From an uncultured Clostridia bacterium (GTDB lineage: Bacteria; Bacillota; Clostridia; Christensenellales; Borkfalkiaceae), in assembly GCA_947589085.1 (NCBI GenBank), contig CANPZD010000003.1:1-64000 (forward strand): a stretch of 64,000 nucleotides of DNA. Direction: 5' to 3'. Every line of letters starts with the position of its first letter. Position 1 is the stretch's first letter. Under the pieces are notes generated by a model, which worked only from the letters and a program-made list of their open reading frames with translations, ran no database searches and was not told the origin of the DNA. A program made the position numbers and the translations under genes. Positions 45,157-53,369 of the stretch are shown here, piece after piece.

Positions 45157-46223
45157 TGCTGAAAAAACTTGCGGAAATTGCAGCCCGTTTCGATGAACTT
45201 ACCCGCCGTCTCGACGCGCCGGAAGCCTATCTCGACGCGGATTATGCCCGTCTCTCAAAGGAGCGCGCGGAGCTTGGGGAGATCGTAACGGCCTATCGCG
45301 CCTACGAGCGCACGCAGAAAGAAATGGAAGCCGCGCTTGCGGAGGCGGAGGGCGAATCGGAAGAGATGCGCGAGCTGCTGCTCGAAGAGGCGCATGCGCT
45401 CAAAGAACGCCTGAAAGAAGAGGAGGCGGCCTTAAAGCTTCTTCTGCTTCCCAAAGATAAAAACGATGAGAGAAATTGCACGCTCGAGATCCGTGCGGGC
45501 GCGGGCGGCGAGGAGGCCGCTCTCTTTGCCTATGAACTCTACCGCATGTACATGGGGTATTGCGAAAAGCACAGGCTCTCGTGGGAGGTCGTCTCGCTCT
45601 CCGAGACGGAACTCGGGGGCGTGAAGGAAGCCGTCGTGCTCATCGGCGGGAAAAACGCCTATAAGCGCCTCAAATATGAGAGCGGCGTCCACCGCGTTCA
45701 GCGCGTTCCCGAAACGGAATCGCAGGGGCGGATCCATACGTCCACTTGTACCGTGGCCGTTCTTCCGGAGGCGGAAGAGGTCGAAGTGGAGCTGGACGAA
45801 AAGGACGTGCGAGTCGATCTGTTCCGTTCCTCGGGCGCGGGCGGCCAGAAGGTCAACAAAACGGAGACGGCCATCCGTCTGACGCATTTCCCCACGGGGA
45901 TCGTCGTGACCTGTCAGGATGAGCGCAGCCAGCTCAAAAACAAGGAAAAGGCATACCGTGTGCTCAAAACGCGGCTGTACGATTATTATCGGAGCCGGGC
46001 GGCGGGCGCGGAAGCCGAAAATCGGCGGAGCCTTGTCGGCACGGGGGACCGGAGCGAACGGATCCGCACATATAACTTTCCGCAGAGCCGGATCACGGAT
46101 CACAGGATCGGTCTTTCTCTGCACGATATGGAAGGGTTTCTCGCGGGCGGCCTCGACGAGATGATCGATGCGCTCGCCCGGGCGGAGACCGAACGGAAAT
46201 TATCCTCTTCTAACGAAGAATGA
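45156..46223 (+). CDS. prfA: Peptide chain release factor 1
   Basis: A 355-residue RF1 that reads UAA and UAG. The codon-recognition PxT tripeptide is PET in RVPETESQGRIHTS. The catalytic GGQ lies in RSSGAGGQKVNKTETAIR; its glutamine is the substrate of PrmC encoded just before. Length and domain order are normal. The start codon overlaps the previous stop by one base. Confidence 0.97.
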   Translation: MLKKLAEIAARFDELTRRLDAPEAYLDADYARLSKERAELGEIVTAYRAYERTQKEMEAALAEAEGESEEMRELLLEEAHALKERLKEEEAALKLLLLPKDKNDERNCTLEIRAGAGGEEAALFAYELYRMYMGYCEKHRLSWEVVSLSETELGGVKEAVVLIGGKNAYKRLKYESGVHRVQRVPETESQGRIHTSTCTVAVLPEAEEVEVELDEKDVRVDLFRSSGAGGQKVNKTETAIRLTHFPTGIVVTCQDERSQLKNKEKAYRVLKTRLYDYYRSRAAGAEAENRRSLVGTGDRSERIRTYNFPQSRITDHRIGLSLHDMEGFLAGGLDEMIDALARAETERKLSSSNEE

Positions 46224-46298
46224 GGGGGGCATGTCTGCGACGGGGTCGTGATCCCCGGAAGATCTGCCGCCCGCGCGATTGACTCACAGGAGGCGATT

Positions 46299-47495
46299 AT
46301 GGAACGACTTGCGAAACGTATGCGCACGCTTTCGCCCTCGCAGACGCTGGCGATCAGCGCAAAGGCAAAGGCGATGAAGGCGGCGGGAGAGGACGTCATC
46401 TCTTTCGGCGTGGGCGAACCGGATTTTTCGACGCCGGAACACATTGTTGCCGCGGCCGTCGAAGCGCTCGAAAAGGGACATACGAAATATACGCCCTCTT
46501 CCGGGCTTATGGAACTGCGCCGCGCCATTTGCAGCAAGTTCCGGCGCGACAACGGTCTGGAATACGAACCCTCCCAGATCATTGTGTCCAACGGCGCGAA
46601 GCATTCCATCTTCAACGTGTGCTTTGCGCTGATCGACGAGGGGGACGAAGTGATCATCCCCGCGCCCTATTGGCTGACCTATCCCGAGGTCGTAAAGGTG
46701 TGCGGCGGCGTGCCGGTGTTCGTGGAAGCCGGCAAACGCGCGGGATTCAAGATCACGCCCGAACAGCTCCGCGCGGCGATCACGCCGAAAACCAAACTTT
46801 TCATCTTCAATTCTCCCTGCAACCCCACGGGCGCGGTGTATTCGGAGAAAGAAGTGCGCGCGCTCGCCGAAGTGTGCGTGGAAGCGGGCATCTTTGTTCT
46901 TTCCGACGAAATATACGAAAAGTTGGTGTACGGAGAAGTCCGTCCGTTCTCGTTTGCGGCCTGCTCGGAAGCGGCTAAGGCGCAGACGATCACGGTGAAC
47001 GGCGTTTCGAAAACGTATGCCATGACGGGATGGAGGATCGGCTATCTCGCCGCGCCGCCCGATATCGCCAAGGCGATCGATTCCTTTCAGAGCCATGCGA
47101 CGAGCAACCCCAACTCGATCGCGCAGTATGCGACAATCAAGGCGCTGTCCTCTCCGGAGGCCGCGGTCGAGGAGATGGTAGCGCGGTTTGCGCGCAGGCG
47201 GCTCGCCATGATCGAGCGGATCTCCGAGATGCAGGGGGCGTATTGCATCATTCCGGACGGCGCGTTCTACGCCATGCTTGTGGTGAGCGGCGCCTACGGG
47301 AAAAAATTCGGAAGCCGGCAGATCAACAATTCCACGGACTTTGCGGAGGTGCTTCTGGACGCCGCGAAGGTCGCCGTGGTGCCGGGCGTTTCGTTCGGCG
47401 CGGACGACTGCGTGCGGCTCTCCTATTCGCTCTCCATGAAAGACATGCTCGAAGGACTTGAACGGATCGACGCATTTTTACAGAGTCTGCAATAA
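46299..47495 (+). CDS. Class I/II aspartate-type aminotransferase
   Basis: A 398-residue PLP aminotransferase of the AspC/PatA group (subgroup I-gamma). The start at 46299 follows CAGGAGGCGATT. SFGVGEPDFSTPEHI, NSPCNPTGAVYSEKE and the PLP lysine in NGVSKTYAMTGWRIGYLAAP are diagnostic; RLSYSLSMKDMLEG is near the C-terminus. It most likely interconverts aspartate and oxaloacetate, possibly also prephenate; this cannot be resolved by eye. It lies 75 bp after prfA with no terminator between. Confidence 0.93.
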   Translation: MERLAKRMRTLSPSQTLAISAKAKAMKAAGEDVISFGVGEPDFSTPEHIVAAAVEALEKGHTKYTPSSGLMELRRAICSKFRRDNGLEYEPSQIIVSNGAKHSIFNVCFALIDEGDEVIIPAPYWLTYPEVVKVCGGVPVFVEAGKRAGFKITPEQLRAAITPKTKLFIFNSPCNPTGAVYSEKEVRALAEVCVEAGIFVLSDEIYEKLVYGEVRPFSFAACSEAAKAQTITVNGVSKTYAMTGWRIGYLAAPPDIAKAIDSFQSHATSNPNSIAQYATIKALSSPEAAVEEMVARFARRRLAMIERISEMQGAYCIIPDGAFYAMLVVSGAYGKKFGSRQINNSTDFAEVLLDAAKVAVVPGVSFGADDCVRLSYSLSMKDMLEGLERIDAFLQSLQ

Positions 47496-47531
47496 AAGCG
47501 GGAGCAAAGGCAAAAATTTTCCGCAAACCTC

Positions 47532-47560
47532 TTGAATGTTTACGGATTATTTGATAAAAT
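47532..47560 (+). promoter_or_regulatory. Promoter of the P-loop protein gene
   Basis: TTGAAT-17 bp-TAAAAT on the plus strand, 39 bp before the start. Confidence 0.7.
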
Positions 47561-47599
47561 AACATCAGAAAACCGCCGGAAGGCGTGAAGGAGGATCTC

Positions 47600-48007
47600 A
47601 TGATCAAAATCATCTGCGGGCCGAAGGGCACGGGCAAGACAAAGCGCATTATCGACAAGGCAAACGCGTCCGTCGCCGACGCCAAAGGACACTTGATTTT
47701 CATTACCGATACGAAAAGATACATGTACGACTTAAAGCGCGAAATCCGCTTTATCGACGTAACGGACTATGCGATCGCGGGCGAGGAAGCGCTCTGCGGC
47801 TTCATCAAGGGCGCGATCGCGGGCAATTACGACAACGAATACATCTTTGTGGACGGTGTCGCGCGCATTGCGGGGAAAAATCTCAAGGATATGGCGCAGC
47901 TTTTCTACATGCTCGAGAAGGTATCCGAGCACCGCGGACTGGAGATCTGGATCACGTGCAGCTGCGCGGAAGAAGATCTTCCCGATTTTGCGAAAAAATA
48001 TCTTTAA
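47600..48007 (+). CDS. Small P-loop ATP-binding protein
   Basis: A 135-residue protein starting at ATG 47600 after GGAGGATCTC. It has a Walker A motif at the very N-terminus (ICGPKGTGKTKRI) and a likely Walker B strand (EYIFVDGVARI). It is too short for a helicase or transporter ATPase; similar short proteins of unknown role are common in Clostridia. It is followed by a perfect hairpin (48022-48047) and thrC. Confidence 0.8.
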   Translation: MIKIICGPKGTGKTKRIIDKANASVADAKGHLIFITDTKRYMYDLKREIRFIDVTDYAIAGEEALCGFIKGAIAGNYDNEYIFVDGVARIAGKNLKDMAQLFYMLEKVSEHRGLEIWITCSCAEEDLPDFAKKYL

Positions 48008-48021
48008 TGGAACGCATGCAG

Positions 48022-48047
48022 CCGCAAGCCGGGGACCCGGCTTGCGG
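48022..48047. repeat. Perfect 12-bp stem hairpin before thrC
   Basis: CCGCAAGCCGGG-GA-complement. The following sequence TATGCCGTATTTT has only a short T run, so it is a weak terminator at best. Confidence 0.6.
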
Positions 48048-48134
48048 TATGCCGTATTTTGAAACGAATTTCGGCAGAAGAATCCCGTCCCGCCGCGCGC
48101 GGGGCGTCCGCCGATCCCGGAAGGCAGGCAAATT

Positions 48135-49628
48135 ATGTATTTTATCAGCACGAGAGGAAACGAGAGGGCAACGGGTCCGGAGGCGGTCGTAAGAGGCATG
48201 GCCTCGGGCGGAGGCCTGTTTGTTCCCGAATATTTTCCGGAAGTGACCGCAGAAGAAATGGAGGCCATGCGCGGGTTCGATTATCCCGAGCGCGCTGCGC
48301 TGATCCTCGGCAAATTTTTCGATGAATACGATCGCGGCGAGCTTTCGGAGGCGCTCCGCAACGCATATGCGTCGTTCGAAGGGGACGATCCGGCGCCGCT
48401 CGTGCGTATGGATAACGGCACGTATCTTCTGGAGCTGTTTCACGGCCCCACCTGTGCATTCAAGGACATGGCGCTCACCGTTTTGCCCTATCTTTTGCGC
48501 AAGGGATCCGATCTGCTCGGGCTGAAAGAACAGTTGCTTCTGCTCGCCGCGACGAGCGGCGACACCGGCAAAGCCGCGCTCGAGAGTTTTCGGGACAAAA
48601 AGGGCATCAAAGTCGTCGTATTCTACCCCGAAGAGGGCGTTTCGAAGATGCAGAAATTGCAGATGTGCACGCAGGAGGGGGAGAACGTCGACGTCGTCGC
48701 CGTCCGCGGAAATTTCGACGAATGCCAGAGCGGCGTCAAGCGGATCTTCCGTTCGGAAAAGTGCGCGGCGGCGCTCAAAGAGAGGGGATATCTGCTGACT
48801 TCGGCGAATTCCATCAACGTCGGGCGGCTGTTGCCGCAGGTATGTTATTATTTTTCCGCGTATCTCGACCTCGTGACGGCCGATCAGATCCGGTTCGGAG
48901 AAAAGGTCGACTTCACGGTGCCGACGGGCAATTTCGGCAATATTCTCGCCGGATATTATGCAAAACGCATGGGGCTTCCCATCGGGAAACTGCTCTGCGC
49001 CTCGAATAAGAACAACGTGCTCACGGATTTCTTCCGCACGGGAACGTACGACGCAAAGCGGCCGTTTTACCGCACGATGTCGCCCTCGATGGATATTCTG
49101 ATATCCTCCAACCTCGAACGGCTGCTGTTCGAACTGTGCGGCAGAGATCCCGCGCTGACGGCGGAACGGATGAAATCGCTTTCCGCAACGGGCAGGTTTT
49201 CCGTCCGCCCCGAGGAACTTGCCAAGCTCGGCGAAACGTTTTACGCGGGATCGACCTCCGAGGACGATACCGTGGAATGCATCTATGAATTCTTCGAGGA
49301 ATACGGATATCCGATGGATACGCATACCGGGGTGGCCATGAACGTCGCCCGGCGGTATCTCGAAAAGCTCGAAGAAGATCCCGAGAGCGAAAAACGTCCC
49401 ATGGTCGTGATCTCGACGGCGAGTCCCTATAAGTTCCCGCAGGACGTACTGTATGCGCTCACGGGCAACGACGTAAAGGATTCCTTCAAGGGCGTCAAGC
49501 GGATCCACCTGCTCACGGCCATGAAGGTCCCCGAGGCGCTGAAAGCGGTGCGCTATAAACCGATCCGTTTCAAGACGACGGTTTCGGCGGAAAAAATGTT
49601 CGACGAAGTTCTCGCCTTCCTCTGCTGA
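48135..49628 (+). CDS. thrC: Threonine synthase
   Basis: A 497-residue PLP enzyme that converts O-phosphohomoserine to threonine. The PLP lysine sits in HGPTCAFKDMALTVLP, and LLAATSGDTGKAAL and FTVPTGNFGNILAGYYAKRM are conserved. Length and N-terminal YFISTRGNERATG mark it as the longer class of ThrC (E. coli/yeast-like). No other threonine genes are adjacent. It starts at ATG 48135 and ends at a clear terminator. Confidence 0.96.
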   Translation: MYFISTRGNERATGPEAVVRGMASGGGLFVPEYFPEVTAEEMEAMRGFDYPERAALILGKFFDEYDRGELSEALRNAYASFEGDDPAPLVRMDNGTYLLELFHGPTCAFKDMALTVLPYLLRKGSDLLGLKEQLLLLAATSGDTGKAALESFRDKKGIKVVVFYPEEGVSKMQKLQMCTQEGENVDVVAVRGNFDECQSGVKRIFRSEKCAAALKERGYLLTSANSINVGRLLPQVCYYFSAYLDLVTADQIRFGEKVDFTVPTGNFGNILAGYYAKRMGLPIGKLLCASNKNNVLTDFFRTGTYDAKRPFYRTMSPSMDILISSNLERLLFELCGRDPALTAERMKSLSATGRFSVRPEELAKLGETFYAGSTSEDDTVECIYEFFEEYGYPMDTHTGVAMNVARRYLEKLEEDPESEKRPMVVISTASPYKFPQDVLYALTGNDVKDSFKGVKRIHLLTAMKVPEALKAVRYKPIRFKTTVSAEKMFDEVLAFLC

Positions 49629-49656
49629 ACGGATTTTCAGAGAAAAAATTTTTCGG

Positions 49657-49685
49657 AAGCACGGAAGAAATTCCGTGCTTTTCTT
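49657..49685 (+). terminator. Terminator of thrC
   Basis: AAGCACGGAA-GAAA-TTCCGTGCTT followed by TTCTT. Confidence 0.88.
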
Positions 49686-49764
49686 GTAAGATCCGTCGAT
49701 CCCGGCGGGCGTTCCCATGCGGCGGGTTTCCTGCCAAAAAGATACAAAAAAAATAATTTTTCTC

Positions 49765-49793
49765 TTGACATGAGGGGAAAAATGCCCTATTAT
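49765..49793 (+). promoter_or_regulatory. Promoter of the 49823 lipoprotein gene
   Basis: TTGACA-17 bp-TATTAT on the plus strand, with AAGGAGGAATTTC as ribosome site. Confidence 0.88.
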
Positions 49794-49822
49794 ATAGTCA
49801 TATAGGCGTAAGGAGGAATTTC

Positions 49823-52165
49823 ATGAAAAAGAAAATCTGGCTCGTATTGCTTTCTGCCGCGGCGGTCATGTGCACCGTATTCGGGCTTGCGGGCTGCGGA
49901 GGCAAAAAGAAGGATACGGCGGTCAATATAGGGGATACCGAAGGCTCGGTGAGAACCCAGCTTGGCGAGCCGGACGAGATAGAAGATGAGGGCAGCCTCT
50001 TCCGCTATTTCAGCGAGGACGAGGCGCAGATGACGGAGATCAGATTCGAGAACTTCGTTGTGGACGAAAAGCCGTCGAAATTGGTCGTTTCCATCTACTT
50101 CGACGCCGATTGCAAGAACCCTGCGGAGAAAGAACCGGACAGCGCGTACATCGCTTCCACCAAAGATTTTACCCGCACGGAGGTCTGGAGCTTCACGATC
50201 GCGAACATCTCCGTTCACCACACGTTTACGGACGGTAGCTATCGGCGGGAGAAGCTCGGCGATACGGAGCTTGCTTTCGAGATCGAAACGCACAACGTCC
50301 ATTGGACCTGGCAAGACGAATGCGGCGAACACACCGCGACCGATAAATTCATGGACGCGCTTACCGGCGCGACCGCAAAGGGCGTTTACGGCAAGGAAGT
50401 GACCGTCGAGGTCGATCCCGAACTTACCGAGGTCGCGACGGACGCCTTCAAGGGCTGCAGCATGAAATCGATCGAGCTTCCCGATACGGTGACGTCGATC
50501 GGCAAACGCGCGTTTGCGGACTGCACGCAACTTGAGAGCATCAGGATCCCCGCCGCCGTCAAAACGGTGGATATCGACGCGTTCCGGAATTGCACGTCGC
50601 TCAAAAAGGCGGAGACGCCCGATCTCGAAGCGTGGTGCCGGATCGACTTTACCAACTATTGGAGCAATCCCACTCTTTACGCGAAAGATCTCTATGTCAA
50701 CGGCGCGCTTCTGACCGAACTCGTTCTTCCCGAAAAGACGCAATTCGTCGGGAACTTTCTGTTCTATAATTGCGGCTCTGTCGAGAGCATCAAATTCCCG
50801 GAAGGCGTGATGGGGATCGGGTTGGCTTCCTTCGACGGCTGCGCGGGCCTCACGAACGTCGTGATCCCGGATACGGTCGAATATATCGGCGACTATGCTT
50901 TCTATGCCTGCGATTCGCTCACGGGCGTCACGTTGGGCGAGAGCCTTACCTCGATCGGGACAGGCGCGTTCGGCCGCTGCGATAAACTTCTGGAGATCTG
51001 GAACAATTCGCAGCTTACGATCATTTTGGGCGCCGCGGAGGAAAACGGCGGGATCGGGCAGAACGCCAAAAATCTCTATCAGGCAGGGGAAAAGACGAAG
51101 CAGGTCTTGACCGAGGACAAATTCCTCTTCTACGGCGACGCGCTCATCGGCTACCGCGGCACGGAGACGGATCTTGTGCTTCCGGATCAAAGCCCGAACG
51201 GAAACCCGTATGAAATTTACAAGAGCGCGTTCTATTCCTTGCAGAACAACAAAACGCTGCATAGCGTGAAGATCCCCGCGACGGTGACGAGGATCGGCGC
51301 GAAGGCATTCCAGAATTGCGTTTCGCTCGCCAAAGTCGAGATCGCGTCGAAGGACACCGAGATCGCGGCCGACGCGTTTACGGGAAGTCCCGTTGAGGAA
51401 GTCAAGGCGTCCGCGTCGCAGCTTACCCTCTTCGGGAAAGATTATTTGCAATCCGCTACGGTGACGGCGGGCGAGCTGGGAAGAGCGCTGTCGAACGCCA
51501 AACTTCTCAAAACCGTCGTCCTTGCCGATGACGTCACGAAGATCAACGACCAAGCGTTTTCCGGCTGCGCAATGCTCGAGAGCGTTTCGATCGGGAGCGG
51601 CGTGGAAGAGATCGGCAGCAGCATCTTTTCTTCCTGCGCGGCGCTGGAAAGCGTTACGGTAGCGCAGGGCAACGCGAAATATTCGGGCGCGGGAAACTGC
51701 GTCGTTGAGAAGGCGACCAACACGTTGATCGCGGGCTGCAAGGGAAGCGCGATCCCCGCGACCGTCAAGACGATCGGAAACGAAGCGTTCTACGGAAGCG
51801 GAATCACCGCCCTCACGATCCCCGCCTCCGTCAATACGATCGGATCCTCGGCGTTCGCTTCGTGCGAGGCGCTCGAGAGCGTTACGATCGGGAGCGGCGT
51901 GACCGAGATCGGTTCGTTTGCGTTCGAGAACTGCACGAAGCTGGAGACGGTCTCTGTTCCCTCGAACGTCCGCGCGATCAACGCCAAGGCGTTCTCCGGC
52001 TGCACCGCGCTGAAATCCGTGACCTTTGCGGGCGGCAGCTGGTACTATGCAGAGGATTCCGAGGCGACGCAGGGAGATGCGGTAGACTTCTCGAAACCCG
52101 AAGACGCCGCGGCGCTGCTTGCGAACAACGACTATTCCTCGATCGGCTATTTCAAGAAGAAATAA
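49823..52165 (+). CDS. BspA-type LRR lipoprotein with BamE-like head
   Basis: A 780-residue lipoprotein with a signal peptide ending in lipobox LAGC (about residue 26). Residues 35-100 (NIGDTEGSVRTQLGEPDEIE, then FRYFSEDE) resemble the small SmpA/OmlA-type fold, in which a Gly-rich turn precedes VxxxLGxPd. LRR_5 units (IGxxAFxxCxxLxSVxI) run from about 190 to 745, interrupted near 390-480 by a unit without repeats. The C-terminus has no anchor. It is monocistronic, with clear promoter and terminator. A surface-binding role is expected from the family; the ligand is unknown. Confidence 0.9.
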   Translation: MKKKIWLVLLSAAAVMCTVFGLAGCGGKKKDTAVNIGDTEGSVRTQLGEPDEIEDEGSLFRYFSEDEAQMTEIRFENFVVDEKPSKLVVSIYFDADCKNPAEKEPDSAYIASTKDFTRTEVWSFTIANISVHHTFTDGSYRREKLGDTELAFEIETHNVHWTWQDECGEHTATDKFMDALTGATAKGVYGKEVTVEVDPELTEVATDAFKGCSMKSIELPDTVTSIGKRAFADCTQLESIRIPAAVKTVDIDAFRNCTSLKKAETPDLEAWCRIDFTNYWSNPTLYAKDLYVNGALLTELVLPEKTQFVGNFLFYNCGSVESIKFPEGVMGIGLASFDGCAGLTNVVIPDTVEYIGDYAFYACDSLTGVTLGESLTSIGTGAFGRCDKLLEIWNNSQLTIILGAAEENGGIGQNAKNLYQAGEKTKQVLTEDKFLFYGDALIGYRGTETDLVLPDQSPNGNPYEIYKSAFYSLQNNKTLHSVKIPATVTRIGAKAFQNCVSLAKVEIASKDTEIAADAFTGSPVEEVKASASQLTLFGKDYLQSATVTAGELGRALSNAKLLKTVVLADDVTKINDQAFSGCAMLESVSIGSGVEEIGSSIFSSCAALESVTVAQGNAKYSGAGNCVVEKATNTLIAGCKGSAIPATVKTIGNEAFYGSGITALTIPASVNTIGSSAFASCEALESVTIGSGVTEIGSFAFENCTKLETVSVPSNVRAINAKAFSGCTALKSVTFAGGSWYYAEDSEATQGDAVDFSKPEDAAALLANNDYSSIGYFKKK

Positions 52166-52178
52166 AATAAGCAAAAAA

Positions 52179-52214
52179 ACTTCTTCCCTGATAAGAGGGG
52201 AGAAGTTTTTTTTG
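52179..52214 (+). terminator. Terminator of the 49823 lipoprotein gene
   Basis: ACTTCTTCCCT-GATAAG-AGGGGAGAAGT followed by TTTTTTT; one G-T pair in the stem. Confidence 0.9.
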
Positions 52215-52233
52215 TGAAAAAAAGCAGGAGCGC

Positions 52234-52266
52234 AAAAAAATTCCGCCCGCGTCGGCGGGCGGAACA
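52234..52266 (-). terminator. Terminator of the 52278 lipoprotein gene
   Basis: On the minus strand GTTCCGCCCGC-CGAC-GCGGGCGGAAT followed by TTTTTT. Confidence 0.92.
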
Positions 52267-52277
52267 TGATCGGGCAA

Positions 52278-53210
52278 TTACTTATCGATGAAATTTGCGG
52301 AGACGAGCTGATAGACAAACGTTCCGTAGGCGTTCGAGGTGGCGAGATGAAGAAGCGCGTTGCGGAATCCCGCGGCGGAGTTCGCATAAGTCGCCGTCTG
52401 CTGCGCACCCGCCTGCTCGTCCGTATAGCCGAACTGAAAGGTATACGAGGGGATCTTGATCTCTCCCGTCATCGTGCCGTTCTTTTCGAGGGAAAGGATC
52501 TGCTCGGATTCCGTCTGGGAGAAGGTCGCGATCTGCGTTTTTTTCTGCGTGACGGGATTCACGGTGCGGAAGGATACGGCCGTGCCGAGATCGACGGCGC
52601 GCAGGGCGAACAGGAACTGTTCGTTATCGAGGAAGGGGGCGCTTCCGCTCAATTTGAGCGTCTTTTCGATGTCGCCGGAGGGAAGCCCTTTTACTTCGAT
52701 CGTCGTCTTTGACAGCTTGTCGTTATACGAAGCGGTATACGTATAATTATATTTTTCCACCTTTCCGTTGTAGGCCGATGTGACCGAATAGGTTTTTTTG
52801 CTCTGAACGGGGCAGAGGTCGTACGCGGCGCTCAAGAACACGACTTCGGAGAAAATGCTGTCCTCGAAGTCCGTTTTTTCTTCGCCGAGATAGTAGCTCC
52901 CCTTAATGGAAAATTCGGTCGTATAGATATATCCCGCCGCGTTTACGCCGTACTGCACGAGCGTGGAACCCTCCTGCAGCGTTGCGGTATAGCTGCCCGT
53001 CTCGTATTCGAAGCGCAGATTCCCCGGATCCTTTGCGGGAATGAACTTCACTTCGTAGGCGAGTTCCTCGCGCGCGCTTTCGATGTGCGCATGCGTGGGA
53101 GCCGAATACCAGTTGGCCGTAAATTCGATCGCGGCGGAACCGCCGCCGCAGCCGGCCAAAAGTGCAAGCGGCGCGACCAGCAGAACGGGGGCGAAGCGTT
53201 TGATTTTCAT
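52278..53210 (-). CDS. Lipoprotein of unknown function
   Basis: A 310-residue protein with a signal peptide and lipobox LAGC (about residue 21), then GGGS. The mature part is beta-rich with many Thr, Ser and Tyr, two Cys in all including the lipobox one (the other in YDLCPVQS), and no recognisable domain. It has its own promoter and terminator, and the ribosome site GGAAGGAGTTTTTTT is strong. It is convergent with the LRR lipoprotein and divergent from addBA. The function is unknown. Confidence 0.8.
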   Translation of the reverse strand: MKIKRFAPVLLVAPLALLAGCGGGSAAIEFTANWYSAPTHAHIESAREELAYEVKFIPAKDPGNLRFEYETGSYTATLQEGSTLVQYGVNAAGYIYTTEFSIKGSYYLGEEKTDFEDSIFSEVVFLSAAYDLCPVQSKKTYSVTSAYNGKVEKYNYTYTASYNDKLSKTTIEVKGLPSGDIEKTLKLSGSAPFLDNEQFLFALRAVDLGTAVSFRTVNPVTQKKTQIATFSQTESEQILSLEKNGTMTGEIKIPSYTFQFGYTDEQAGAQQTATYANSAAGFRNALLHLATSNAYGTFVYQLVSANFIDK

Positions 53211-53266
53211 AAAAAAACTCCTTCCCGGAGGGCGCGCGGCGCTTGCCGGGACATACGATTTTTCTT

Positions 53267-53295
53267 ATTATACCATAAAATTTTGGGTTTGTAAA
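53267..53295 (-). promoter_or_regulatory. Promoter of the 52278 lipoprotein gene
   Basis: TTTACA-17 bp-TATAAT on the minus strand. Confidence 0.85.
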
Positions 53296-53369
53296 AATAA
53301 AACGCTCAAATCCGCGGAAATTTTTCCGTTTTATGATATAATAAAGAAAAATTCATGCAAGGTACGGCA

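Noticed and set aside
49790-52408. 872-residue antisense ORF opposite the LRR lipoprotein at 49823
   Set aside because: Arg/Asp/Gly-rich shadow of LRR codons, no ribosome site; the plus strand has promoter, lipobox and terminator.
53305-53341. Promoter for addBA at 53336 (TATAAT)
   Set aside because: A good -10 is present, but the position 17 bp upstream (GCGGAA) does not resemble a -35 box, so I left it out.
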